From NCBI RefSeq assembly GCF_030679875.1, contig NZ_JAUXSP010000003.1, positions 62,001-126,000 on the forward strand: DNA of 64,000 nucleotides, in the 5' to 3' direction. The notes below the pieces were generated by a model. That model was given only the letters and a program-made list of their open reading frames with translations. It was not told where the DNA came from and made no database searches. This DNA is from Phenylobacterium sp. GTDB lineage: Bacteria; Pseudomonadota; Alphaproteobacteria; Caulobacterales; Caulobacteraceae. The position numbers and the translations under genes are program-made. Position 1 is the stretch's first letter. Every line of letters starts with the position of its first letter. This document shows, piece by piece, positions 39,495 through 48,418 of the stretch.

Positions 39495-41009
39495 ATGGCG
39501 AGCGCGGTTCTGGGGGTCGAAGAGGCCAGCTTCTACTATGGCGCCACCCGCATTTTCGAGGGCGTCACCTTCGGTCTGGACGCCGCTCGAACCGCCCTGG
39601 TGGGGGAGAACGGGGCGGGCAAATCGACCCTGCTCAAGTGCCTGACCGGGGAACTGGAACTGCACAGCGGCAAGATCATCCGCTCACGGGGTCTGAAGGT
39701 CGGCTACGTCCCCCAGGAGGCCCCCGATCATCTGCTGAATCTCACCGCCCGGGAGGTGCTGGCCACCGCCCTGCCGCAGGACGGCTCGGAAGACTGGCGT
39801 ATCGACGTCCTGCTGGACGAGTTCGAAATTCCCGCGGCGCTGGCGGAGACGAAGTTCTCGGCCCTCAGTGGCGGCTGGCGACGGCTGTTCCTGATCGCCT
39901 CAGCCGTCCGCCTGGCCGAGCCTGATCTTCTGATCCTGGACGAACCTACCAACCATCTCGATCTTTCCAACATCAACCGGCTGGAGCGCTGGCTGGGAGC
40001 CGAGCGCCGGCTGCCCATGCTGATCGTCAGCCATGACCGGGCCTTTCTGGAGCGGACCACCAGCCGCACCATCTTCCTGCGCTCAGATGGGGCGCACAGC
40101 TTCGCCCTGCCCTTCGTGGCCGCCCGCACCGAACTGATGGCCCGCGACGCCGCCGAGGCGACCCGGCGCAAGCTGGAAACCAAGGAAATCGATCGGCTGG
40201 AGGCCGTCGCCCGCCGCTATCGCCAGTGGGGGGTGCTGAACGACAAGTTCCACAAGCGGGCCAAGGCCACAGAAAAACGGATCGCCCGCATCGAAGCCGA
40301 GCGGACCGAAACCTATACAGGGCGCGAGCGCCGGTTGGAGCTCGGCGAAGGCGAGATGGACGCCAAGGTCGCCCTGCGACTGGACGGGGTTACGGTCGCC
40401 ACCCCTGACGCACGCCCGCTGTACCGGATTGACCGGTTGAACGTGGCGGTCGGCGATCGCATCGCCGTGCTGGGGATCAACGGCGCCGGAAAGTCCATGC
40501 TGCTTAACGCCCTGGCGGGGGCCTATGACCCGGCCCAGACCCACTATGACGGCTCAGCGCCCATCCGGTTCAACCCGGCCATTCGCATGGTCTATTTCGA
40601 CCAGGCCATGCGCGACCTGCCCCTCAAGATGAGCCTGTTCGACTATGTGGCGCAGGCCGACGCGGCGACCAAGACCCAGACCAACGCCCTGCTGGCCAAG
40701 GCGGGCTTCTCCCATGCCCGGGTCAGCGGTCCGATCGGCGATCTCAGCCACGGGGAGCGGGCCCGGCTGATCTTCCTGCGGCTGAAGCTTGCCCGGCCAA
40801 ACCTCTACCTGCTGGACGAGCCCACCAATCACCTGGACATCGAGGGCCAGGAGGCCCTGGAGAGCCAGCTGGAGGAGGCCGAGACGACCTGCCTGTTCGT
40901 CTCCCACGACCGGCACTTCACCCGTACGGCCGCGACCCGCTTCCTGGAAATCCGCAAGGGCCGGCTGATCGAGGTAGAGGGGCCGGAGGCCTTTTTCGAC
41001 TCCCAGTGA
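39495..41009 (+). CDS. ABC-F family ATPase (not EttA)
   Basis: The 504-residue protein has two ABC domains without membrane segments: Walker A GENGAGKST and GINGAGKSM, and Walker [13 protein letters not shown] and [11 protein letters not shown]. The signatures are LSGGW and the unusual LSHGE, where the second Gly-Gly is replaced. The linker (about 205-270) is basic and helical (KFHKRAKATEKRIARIEAER). ABC-F proteins act on ribosomes in translation control or drug protection. This one is shorter than EttA and closer in layout to Uup/YbiT-like or uncharacterised groups. GGGGAGG lies before the ATG. No resistance gene is adjacent, so a drug-protection role has no contextual support. Confidence 0.88.
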   Translation: MASAVLGVEEASFYYGATRIFEGVTFGLDAARTALVGENGAGKSTLLKCLTGELELHSGKIIRSRGLKVGYVPQEAPDHLLNLTAREVLATALPQDGSEDWRIDVLLDEFEIPAALAETKFSALSGGWRRLFLIASAVRLAEPDLLILDEPTNHLDLSNINRLERWLGAERRLPMLIVSHDRAFLERTTSRTIFLRSDGAHSFALPFVAARTELMARDAAEATRRKLETKEIDRLEAVARRYRQWGVLNDKFHKRAKATEKRIARIEAERTETYTGRERRLELGEGEMDAKVALRLDGVTVATPDARPLYRIDRLNVAVGDRIAVLGINGAGKSMLLNALAGAYDPAQTHYDGSAPIRFNPAIRMVYFDQAMRDLPLKMSLFDYVAQADAATKTQTNALLAKAGFSHARVSGPIGDLSHGERARLIFLRLKLARPNLYLLDEPTNHLDIEGQEALESQLEEAETTCLFVSHDRHFTRTAATRFLEIRKGRLIEVEGPEAFFDSQ

Positions 41010-41022
41010 CGCACGCCACGCC

Positions 41023-42453
41023 TCAGTAGGCGGGGCGCCCGAAAAGCCCCCGACGGCTGGGCGGCGGCGGCGGCGGCAGGGCGACTGGAGCCCCGTCCAG
41101 CTGATAGCCGCGATCATAGCCGTCCTGTGTCCAGCCATAGGACGGGGGGCCATAGGCGGGCTGACCATACGGGTCGGGGGCTGCGAAGGCCTGCAGCGGC
41201 CCGGCCCCCAGGGACTGGCAATAGAGGCCCTGCGGCTGGGCGTAGGGATCGCACAGGTCTGAGGCGTAGAGATAGTTGGGCGCCAGGGCCGGCCGGGTCT
41301 GACTGTCGAACATCAGCCCGCCCCGGGGACCGCCGAAGCGATTGTGCTCGATCACCGGCGCGCCGCCGGCGAAATAGCCGCCGTACTCATCCCCCCAGAT
41401 TGCGGACTCCCGCACCACCACCTCGCCCCAGTCGGAGATGACGCCGCGTCGGGCGCGCACACGGGTGCGGATCAGCTCCAGCTTGGCGCCCCGGTCCACA
41501 TAGAGCCCGGTGATCCAGCCGCCGACATAGGAGTTTCGCACCACAAGCTTGCCGCCGCCGCTGCGAAGACCGCGCACGGTGACGCCGGTGGAGCCCGGCA
41601 GGGTTCCCCCTTCGGCGACCACCCCCACCTGGACCAGACGGCTCTCGCCAGCAGCTGGGGTGACGTCGAGCCCGCGGACATCAGCGGCGATACGCACCTG
41701 GACGAAGTCGAGGGTCGCGGTGTCCACCAGCACCGCGGCGTCATTGGTGCGCGCCTCGATCGTGCTCTGGCGTCCGATCAGACGGCCGCCGGACACAAAG
41801 ATGGCTGCGGCCTCGCCCGCATAGCGGACATAGGTGTTCACCAGGGCGATCTCGGCGTCGACCGCCTCGATGCAGGCGCTGCGTCCGCCCTGGTCAGCCT
41901 CGATGATCATGTCGCGGATCTCGACGCCCTTTGTCCCGGGCGCCACGCGGATACAGGGCGCCCCGGCCGGCGGCGACAGTCGAGCCGGTTGAGGCTCGGG
42001 CCCCGTGGAGAAGGCCGGGGCCCTCTCGCCGATGATGGTCACCGGGCGGTCGATATATAGGGTCTCGCGGCACACCCCGCCCCGGGCGCGGATGAACAGC
42101 ACGCCGCCGTCGGCCAGGGCCCACAGGGCGTCGGAGACCGGATATGGCCCGAGATTTGGGTCAGCGCAGTCGATGCTCAGACTGTTGAGATATCCCCCTT
42201 GCAGCGGCAGGTGCGGCCGGCCGGGGTGTGGATAGGGCCGCTTGGGCTTGTGGTCAGGTTTGCGCCACTGGTTGGGACGGTAGGGCGAGCGCAGGGGCGG
42301 CGTGATCAGGCCCCCGAAATTGGGCCGGATCTGCGCATCGACCCGGGCGTCGGGATAGGCCTGCGCCGGGGCGCCCAGGGCCAGGACCAGGAGCGCGCAG
42401 GCGCCGGCGATGAAGGGGAGAAGGCGGCCGGGCCGCAGAGGTTGAGCAGTCAC
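41023..42453 (-). CDS. Secreted right-handed beta-helix-like protein, unknown
   Basis: The 476-residue product has a signal peptide (hydrophobic about 12-30, cleavage at AQA|Y near 33). A Pro/Arg-rich stretch follows (about 50-85). Then comes a domain (about 90-390) of short repeated strands of the pectin-lyase/parallel-helix style (GVCRETLYIDRPVTIIGE, GVEIRDMIIEADQGG, RGVISDWGEVVVRESAIWGDE). The end is low-complexity, Tyr/Pro/Gln-rich with a run of prolines. No catalytic motif is clear. The start is GTG with a modest ribosome site. It follows the SEL1-type lipoprotein gene by 16 bp on the same strand, so both are probably one unit of envelope function. Confidence 0.7.
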   Translation of the reverse strand: MTAQPLRPGRLLPFIAGACALLVLALGAPAQAYPDARVDAQIRPNFGGLITPPLRSPYRPNQWRKPDHKPKRPYPHPGRPHLPLQGGYLNSLSIDCADPNLGPYPVSDALWALADGGVLFIRARGGVCRETLYIDRPVTIIGERAPAFSTGPEPQPARLSPPAGAPCIRVAPGTKGVEIRDMIIEADQGGRSACIEAVDAEIALVNTYVRYAGEAAAIFVSGGRLIGRQSTIEARTNDAAVLVDTATLDFVQVRIAADVRGLDVTPAAGESRLVQVGVVAEGGTLPGSTGVTVRGLRSGGGKLVVRNSYVGGWITGLYVDRGAKLELIRTRVRARRGVISDWGEVVVRESAIWGDEYGGYFAGGAPVIEHNRFGGPRGGLMFDSQTRPALAPNYLYASDLCDPYAQPQGLYCQSLGAGPLQAFAAPDPYGQPAYGPPSYGWTQDGYDRGYQLDGAPVALPPPPPPSRRGLFGRPAY

Positions 42454-42469
42454 CGTCTTTGCGCCTTTG

Positions 42470-43867
42470 TCAGGTTCGCGGCGCGCGGGAGACCTGAGCC
42501 AGGAGCTCGCGCAGCCTTTGAGCGGAGGGTTTGAAACCAGCCAGCGCAGCGTCGATCTGATAGACCACCGCGCTCGCCTTGTCCTGGTCGGCCACCCCCT
42601 CCATTCCCAGGGAGAAGAAGGTGGACATGGCGTACTTGGCCTCGGCGTTACCCTGCCGGTCGGCCTGGGAGAACCAGTGGAAGGCCCGGGCGTAGTCCCT
42701 CGGCACCCCGACCCCTTCGGCGTACATCACAGCCAGGGTCAGCTGGGAGCGGGCCTGACCGTTGACGGCGGCGTACTGGATGGCCCGGACCTCCTCCAGG
42801 CTGGACAGCCGCCCGGTGGCGGGGCGGCCCAGCATGGCCTGGAAGGCCTGGACCTCGGTGGCCGTCAGGCTGGCCTTGGTCACCGCCGGCTTGTCGGTCA
42901 CCCGCAGGAAGGCCAGGGCGTGACCCACATGGACGAAGGGCAGTTCGTCCACCCGCGCCAGGGCCAGGGCCTCGGCCTCACCGGCGCGCAGACTCTCATC
43001 GGACAGGGGTACGCCCGATTCCGGGGCCTGGGGCGGGTAGAATTCGAAGGGCGGCGTCCAGCGCTTGGCCTTGGCCTGGGCGTCAGCGCCCAAGGCGGCG
43101 CGCCCCGTGGACGAGCGTTCAAAGTCCTTGAGCATGACGAAGCCCGCCACATCGCCGCTTTGGGCGGCGAGGTAGTTGAACAGGTAGACGTCCACGTCAT
43201 TGCGGGTGAACAGGGTCGCGGCGGCCGGTGGTCTTCGGCCATTCAGGTCTCGAGGTTCAATCGGCGAGCTGTCCACCGGATCGCCAAAGGGGCCGAACCC
43301 CACGTCATGCAGTCGCGCCAGGGTGCGGAAACCCGGGGCGCCCTGGGTGGAGAGCACATAGATCACCCGGTCGCGAACGTCCTGTCGCTCCTCGGAACTC
43401 ATCCGCTCCAGCAGACGCTCGAGCGCATTGTAGGCGCCCTGACGCTCGGCTTCCCGGCAGTCCTGAAGTCGGCCGTTCCGGCGCTGCCCCTGGGCGCCGG
43501 TGACAATCGGCGCGAAGCCGTCGGGATTGGACAGGGCCAGCTGATACCAGCTGGCGGCCTCGACCGGATCGTGGATCTTGCGCGCCTCGGCCTCAGCCCC
43601 GCCATAGCGGCGGGCGAGGTCGATCTGGGCGAAGAAGTCCCCGGCGAAGGCCTGTCGCCGCAGGGCGCGGATTTCCTGTTCCTGGACGTTGAAGGCCTGG
43701 GTGGTGAGGAAGGTCTGGGGCCGCGGACACGCCACTCCGGCCGACGGGCCGCCGGGGCCCTTGGGGCCCGGCTCGCAGCCGAGCAGAGGGACCAGGGCCA
43801 ACAGCACAGCCACGGTCATGCCCTTGCGCAGGCCCCCGTGCAGCAATGGGTCCGTCGATGGGACCAT
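42470..43867 (-). CDS. SEL1/TPR-like repeat lipoprotein
   Basis: The 465-residue protein has a lipoprotein signal with a long N-region and lipobox VPLLGC (lipidated Cys near residue 31). Helical repeats run through it; the clearest SEL1-type pair is near the end (QYAAVNGQARSQLTLAVMYA with GVGVPRDYARAFHWFSQA, then NAEAKYAMSTFFSLGM). SEL1 repeats serve as scaffolds for protein complexes. The ATG at 43867 was preferred because GGGGGAG stands nine bases upstream; a GTG six codons earlier lies beyond that site. It leads into the beta-helix gene. Partner and role unknown. Confidence 0.72.
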   Translation of the reverse strand: MVPSTDPLLHGGLRKGMTVAVLLALVPLLGCEPGPKGPGGPSAGVACPRPQTFLTTQAFNVQEQEIRALRRQAFAGDFFAQIDLARRYGGAEAEARKIHDPVEAASWYQLALSNPDGFAPIVTGAQGQRRNGRLQDCREAERQGAYNALERLLERMSSEERQDVRDRVIYVLSTQGAPGFRTLARLHDVGFGPFGDPVDSSPIEPRDLNGRRPPAAATLFTRNDVDVYLFNYLAAQSGDVAGFVMLKDFERSSTGRAALGADAQAKAKRWTPPFEFYPPQAPESGVPLSDESLRAGEAEALALARVDELPFVHVGHALAFLRVTDKPAVTKASLTATEVQAFQAMLGRPATGRLSSLEEVRAIQYAAVNGQARSQLTLAVMYAEGVGVPRDYARAFHWFSQADRQGNAEAKYAMSTFFSLGMEGVADQDKASAVVYQIDAALAGFKPSAQRLRELLAQVSRAPRT

Positions 43868-44096
43868 GGCCCGTTGCTCCCCCACGTTCAGAGCGCGTTA
43901 ACCATAATTTTGACCTTGGCAGTAGCCGTCCGGGGAGCCGCGCTGTCAAGCTTGCCCCAGAGCCGTGGGGGAGATTTCCCCCCGATCGCCCCGGCTCAGC
44001 CCAATCAGGGTCAATGACCCGGGTTCGTCCATTTTTTCGCCCTAGTCGCACGGACAAGCTAGGTTCCAAGGGACGCATCAGACGGGGACCACGCGC

Positions 44097-45848
44097 ATGG
44101 CGCCAATGGCGATTCGCAACCTTCTCACCCTCAGCCTGGCGGCCCTGATGGCCGGCGCGCCCATGGCCAGCAGCGCCGCCCCCCGAGGACCGTTGGATGG
44201 CGAACCGACGGCTGCGGCCTGCGCCCGCCTGGGCTTTCGCGCGCCAGAGCCCCGCGGCCTGTGGGCGAGCGGGTCGCCGCCGCCCCCGGGCATGGCCGCG
44301 CCGATGGCGCGAATGGCCCCCGCCCCCCCGCCACCGCCCATGGTGGCCGAGCAGTCGGCGATGCAACCGAGACCCCCGGTTTCCATCGTCCTTCCGTCTG
44401 GTCCCGCGCCAGGGACAATCGACACAGAGCGCTATCCCGAGGCCACCGCCAATCCGGTCAAGCGAACAGCTGAGGAGCCCGTCTCCACCTTCTCCATCGA
44501 CGTCGATACGGCCAGCTACGCCAATGTCCGGCGGTTTCTGAACGACGGCGAGCGACCGCCCACCGATGCGGTTCGCGTGGAGGAGCTGGTCAACTATTTC
44601 GACTACGGCTACCGAGCGCCCGCCAGCCGCGACACCCCTTTCGCCACCAGCATCTCCGTCGTCCCCTCCCCCTGGTCCGATCAGCGGGAGATTCTGCACA
44701 TCGGCCTGCAGGGCTATGAGCTTCCCGCCTCGGCCAAGCCGCCCTTGAACCTGGTCTTCCTGATCGACACGTCCGGTTCGATGGAGAGCGCCGACCGCCT
44801 GCCCCTGGCCCGCAAGGCGATGAATGTGCTGATCGACCAGTTGGGCCCGCAGGACCGGGTGGCCATGGTGGCCTATGCCGGCTCGGCCGGCGCCGTCCTG
44901 CCCCCCACCGATGGGCGGCAGAAACTGATGATGCGCTGCGCCTTGGGCGCCCTGTCGGCCGGCGGATCCACGGCCGGCGGCCAGGGCCTGGCGCTGGCCT
45001 ATGAGCTGGCCCAGCAGAACTTTGATCCCCAGGCGATCAACCGGGTGATCCTGATGACCGACGGCGACTTCAATGTCGGCCTGTCCGACCCGGCCCGGCT
45101 TGAGGACTTCGTGGCTGAAAAGCGCGCCAGTGGCGTCTTTCTGTCGGTCTATGGCTTTGGTCGGGGCAACTACAACGACCAGATGATGCAGACCCTGGCG
45201 CAGAACGGGAACGGGACGGCGGCCTATATCGACACCCTGGCCGAAGCCCGTCGCCTGTTCCTGCGGGATCTGCCGGCCAGCATGTTCCCCATCGCCCAGG
45301 ACGTGAAAATCCAGGTGGAGTTCAATCCCGCCCGGGTCAGCGAGTATCGGCTGATCGGCTATGAGACCCGGCTGTTGAACCGGGAGGACTTCAACAATGA
45401 CCAGGTCGACGCCGGCGAAGTCGGCTCGGGCGCCTCGGTGACCGCCCTCTATGAGATCACGCCAGTCGGCGCGCCCGGCTCCAGCGATCCCCTGCGCTAC
45501 CAGGCCGAGCCCCGCAGCCCGGGCCAGGGGTCGGAGCTCGCCTTCGTCAAAGTGCGCTATCAGCCGCCAGGCGGCGGCGCGTCCAACCTGATGACCCGAC
45601 CCGTCACGGCCAGCGACCGGGCGCGCAGCCTGGCCGCCGCGCCAGAGGCCACCCGCTGGGCGCTGGCCGTCGCGGCGTACGGCCAGAAACTGCGGGGGGA
45701 CCCCTGGCTCTCGGCGCGCTTCGGTTGGACCGAGATCGAGGCTCTCGCTCAGGGCGCCCGCGGACAGGACATCGATGGTGATCGGGCCGAGTTCGTGACC
45801 CTGGTGCGAAGCGCCGCTGACGCCCGCGTGCGGCCTGGGGCGCCTTGA
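44097..45848 (+). CDS. von Willebrand factor type A protein, YfbK-like
   Basis: The 583-residue protein has a signal peptide (about 1-27), a Pro-rich linker, and an N-terminal vWA-associated domain (about 120-185; VSTFSIDVDTASYANVRRFL and VRVEELVNYFDYGY). The vWA domain (about 215-390) follows with an intact metal site, LIDTSGSME, plus the later Thr/Asp positions (LMTDGDFNVG). The last part (about 400-583) matches the YfbK C-terminal domain. Such proteins are periplasmic or surface binding proteins of unknown partner. Start ATG 44097 is preferred for GGGGA upstream; a second ATG three codons on is possible. It is divergent from the SEL1 lipoprotein gene. Confidence 0.88.
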   Translation: MAPMAIRNLLTLSLAALMAGAPMASSAAPRGPLDGEPTAAACARLGFRAPEPRGLWASGSPPPPGMAAPMARMAPAPPPPPMVAEQSAMQPRPPVSIVLPSGPAPGTIDTERYPEATANPVKRTAEEPVSTFSIDVDTASYANVRRFLNDGERPPTDAVRVEELVNYFDYGYRAPASRDTPFATSISVVPSPWSDQREILHIGLQGYELPASAKPPLNLVFLIDTSGSMESADRLPLARKAMNVLIDQLGPQDRVAMVAYAGSAGAVLPPTDGRQKLMMRCALGALSAGGSTAGGQGLALAYELAQQNFDPQAINRVILMTDGDFNVGLSDPARLEDFVAEKRASGVFLSVYGFGRGNYNDQMMQTLAQNGNGTAAYIDTLAEARRLFLRDLPASMFPIAQDVKIQVEFNPARVSEYRLIGYETRLLNREDFNNDQVDAGEVGSGASVTALYEITPVGAPGSSDPLRYQAEPRSPGQGSELAFVKVRYQPPGGGASNLMTRPVTASDRARSLAAAPEATRWALAVAAYGQKLRGDPWLSARFGWTEIEALAQGARGQDIDGDRAEFVTLVRSAADARVRPGAP

Positions 45849-45923
45849 AGACCCGGGATCGAAAGCCCGTCGCCGCCCGTTGTGTCCTCAGACAAGGCTG
45901 ACGTGTGACGCGAGGACGCAAGG

Positions 45924-47135
45924 GTGTTTGGGGATCAGGAGTCGGAGGAAATCCAGACGATTTGGCCAGGCCGAGGGCGGGCCCTCAGAGCCGCTGGGCA
46001 GGGCTTCCACCTGGTGGACGTGACGATGATGTACGCCCCCAGATCAGGCGGAGTGAAACGCTACCTGTTGGCCAAGCGCGCCTGGCTCAGCGCCCACCGC
46101 CCCGACATCGACCACACCATTGTCGCTCCCGGAGCCCGCAATCGCAGGGGCGCCGATGGACATGTAACCATCGCAGCCGCCCGCCTGCCCTTTGGCGACG
46201 GCTATCGGATGCCCGCCAGCCTGACCAAATGGTCTGACGCGATCGGGCGTCTGGACCCGGATGTGATCGAGGCTGGTGACGTCTTTGTTCCGGGTCTCGC
46301 GGCCCTGGACGCCGGTCAGGCCCTGGGCCGGCCGGTCGTGGGCTTCTGTCACACCGACGCCGCGGCCCTGGCGGCGCTTCACCTGGGCGAGTGGGCTCGG
46401 GCGCCGGCGCGACGCCAGTGGGCGGAGACCTTCGCCCGCTTCGACGCCGTGGTCGCCCCCAGCCGCCATATGGCGGGTCGTCTGGCCGAGGCCGGGGTCA
46501 AGGACGTGGTCGTGCAGCCCCTCGGCGTTGATCTGGACCGCTTCCACCCGAGGCTGGCCGACCGGGCGGGCCTGCTGGAAGAGCTGGGCCTTGGTCCCGC
46601 CACACGCCTGCTGGTGTTCGCGGGGCGGGCGGCGCGGGAAAAGAACATTGAGGCGATGATCGAAGCGGTGGAGCGCCTGGGCGATCCCTACCGCCTGCTG
46701 CTGGTGGGCGCCGGCCGCGACGCGCGTTCCTGCCCCCAGGTGATCGCCCTGGACTATGTGCGCGACACCGGCGCCCTGGCGCGTTTCGTGGCCAGCGCCG
46801 ACGCCTTTCTGCACGCCAATGAACACGAGCCCTTCGGCCTGGCGGTGCTTGAGGCCCTGGCCTCCGGGACCCCGGTGGTCGGTCCCCGCCGGGGCGGGAT
46901 CGGCGAGCTGATCGACGAGACCGTGGGCCAAAGGGCGGAGAGCGCGCGGGCCGACCACCTGGCCGAGGCGATTGAAGCCCTGTTTGATGGGGATTTGCAG
47001 GATCGCGCCCACGCCGCCCGGCTGCGGGCCGAGCAGCGCCATGGTTGGGATTCGACCTTCCGCGGGCTCACCGGTCTTTACGGGCGCCTGGCGGGGACCT
47101 TCGCCCCCCGCCGCCCGATGGCTCTGAGCGCTTAG
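45924..47135 (+). CDS. Glycosyltransferase family 4 protein
   Basis: The 403-residue GT-B enzyme transfers a sugar from a nucleotide donor, likely GDP- or UDP-hexose, retaining anomeric configuration. The N-terminal acceptor domain begins HLVDVTMMYAPRSGGVKRYL. The C-terminal donor domain has FAGRAAREKNIEAMIEA and the retaining-type EX7E motif in EHEPFGLAVLEALASGTPVVG. Conserved sequence begins about residue 28, so the GTG at 45924 (weak AGG upstream) may be too early, and internal GTG or ATG codons near 46010-46030 are alternatives. Acceptor unknown; no polysaccharide cluster around it. It ends in a hairpin shared with the converging gene. Confidence 0.85.
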   Translation: MFGDQESEEIQTIWPGRGRALRAAGQGFHLVDVTMMYAPRSGGVKRYLLAKRAWLSAHRPDIDHTIVAPGARNRRGADGHVTIAAARLPFGDGYRMPASLTKWSDAIGRLDPDVIEAGDVFVPGLAALDAGQALGRPVVGFCHTDAAALAALHLGEWARAPARRQWAETFARFDAVVAPSRHMAGRLAEAGVKDVVVQPLGVDLDRFHPRLADRAGLLEELGLGPATRLLVFAGRAAREKNIEAMIEAVERLGDPYRLLLVGAGRDARSCPQVIALDYVRDTGALARFVASADAFLHANEHEPFGLAVLEALASGTPVVGPRRGGIGELIDETVGQRAESARADHLAEAIEALFDGDLQDRAHAARLRAEQRHGWDSTFRGLTGLYGRLAGTFAPRRPMALSA

Positions 47136-47161
47136 GGCGGGACCCGCTGGGGTCCCGCCCT
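47134..47161. terminator. Bidirectional hairpin between converging genes
   Basis: A perfect 12-bp stem (AGGGCGGGACCC / GGGTCCCGCCCT) with a four-base loop overlaps the stop codon of the glycosyltransferase and ends eight bases before the stop of the converging acyl-CoA dehydrogenase. T-tracts are weak on both sides. Confidence 0.6.
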
Positions 47162-47168
47162 TCACCGC

Positions 47169-48404
47169 CTAACGTCCGGTCGGCAGATCCTTGAAGGCCA
47201 CAGTCTTGTCGACCCGGATATCGCCGGGCAGGCCGAGCACGCGTTCGGCGATGATGTTGCGCAGGATTTCGTCGGTGCCGCCGGCGATCCGCATGCCTGG
47301 CGCAGACATCAGTGAAGCGTGGAAGGCCCCGCGCAGGGGCGCCAGGGCGGGATCATTGATGATCCCGTACTGATCGAGCATCTCCACGGCCGAATGGGCC
47401 AGCTCCTGCATCTGCACCGCCGAGATGATCTTGCCGATGGAGCTTTCTGGTCCAGGGGTCTCGCCCTTGGAGAGCGCCGTCATGGTGCGGTTGCGGGTGT
47501 GCTTGAGGCCTTCGGCCTGGACATACCAATCGGCCAGCTTCTCGCGGAGCGCCTGGTCCTTGATGGCCGCGCCGCCGTCCAGGCCAGGGGTCTCCCGGGC
47601 GGCTTCGAGGAAGGCGCTCCAGCCGGCGCCGGATGAGCCGCCCACGGCCAGGCGCTCGTTCATCAGGGTGACCAGGGACACCCGCCAGCCATCATCGACG
47701 GCGCCGAGCCGCTGGCTATCCTTGACCCTCAGGTCGGTGAAGAAGACCTCGTTGAAGCCTGAGCCGCCGGACATCTGGTGGATCGGCCGGATCTCGACGC
47801 CCGGATCCTTCATGTCGATCCAGAACATGGTCATGCCCTTGTGCTTGGGCGCGTCCGGATTGGTGCGGCAGATGACGATGCCGAAGTCGGAGAACTGGGC
47901 CCCCGTGGTCCACACCTTCTGGCCGTTGATGATCCAGTCGCCCGAACCGTCCGGAGCCTGCTCGGCCCGGGTGCGGGCGCCGGCCACGTCGGAGCCGCCC
48001 GAGGGTTCGGAGAAGAGCTGGCACCAGATTTCCTCGCCGCGCATGGCGGGGCCGACAAAGCGCTTCTTGGTGTCCTCATCGGCGAAGGTCATCACGGTGG
48101 GCACACACATGCCCAGGCCGATCTGGAACGGGTTGCCCGGCGTCGGGAAGGTGGATTCCTCCTGGCCGAAGATCACCTGCTGGATCGGGTTGCCGCCCTG
48201 CCCGCCCCACTCCTTGGGCCAGGTGATGCAGGCGTAGCCGGCAGAGGCCTTCTTGGCCTGCCAGGCCTTGGACGCGGCCAGACCGTCGCTGGATTCGCCC
48301 AGCGGATCGGGTTCGCCCTCACGCTTTTTCGGTGCGTTGGCGGTGAGCCACTCGCGGACCTGCTGGCGGTAGGCGGCCTCTTCGGGGGTGTCGTTGAAGT
48401 CCAT
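47169..48404 (-). CDS. Acyl-CoA dehydrogenase, larger subunit-like
   Basis: The 411-residue FAD enzyme oxidises acyl-CoA thioesters to enoyl-CoA. It has the N-terminal helical domain (DFNDTPEEAAYRQQVREWL), the FAD-contact strand WCQLFSEPSGGSDVAG and WIINGQKVWTTGAQ, and the late RIAGGTDEILRNIIAERVLGLP. The preceding gene, eight bases from the first possible start, encodes a second, shorter family member; such pairs often form mixed tetramers acting on bulky substrates such as steroid side chains. Start 48404 was chosen because AAGGGA is better spaced for it than for the ATG two codons earlier. Substrate unknown. Confidence 0.87.
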   Translation of the reverse strand: MDFNDTPEEAAYRQQVREWLTANAPKKREGEPDPLGESSDGLAASKAWQAKKASAGYACITWPKEWGGQGGNPIQQVIFGQEESTFPTPGNPFQIGLGMCVPTVMTFADEDTKKRFVGPAMRGEEIWCQLFSEPSGGSDVAGARTRAEQAPDGSGDWIINGQKVWTTGAQFSDFGIVICRTNPDAPKHKGMTMFWIDMKDPGVEIRPIHQMSGGSGFNEVFFTDLRVKDSQRLGAVDDGWRVSLVTLMNERLAVGGSSGAGWSAFLEAARETPGLDGGAAIKDQALREKLADWYVQAEGLKHTRNRTMTALSKGETPGPESSIGKIISAVQMQELAHSAVEMLDQYGIINDPALAPLRGAFHASLMSAPGMRIAGGTDEILRNIIAERVLGLPGDIRVDKTVAFKDLPTGR

Positions 48405-48418
48405 GTTCATGATCCCTT

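Noticed and set aside
42467..44017. A 516-codon plus-strand frame opposite the SEL1 lipoprotein gene
   Set aside because: The minus-strand frame has a signal peptide, a ribosome site and repeats; the plus frame has none.
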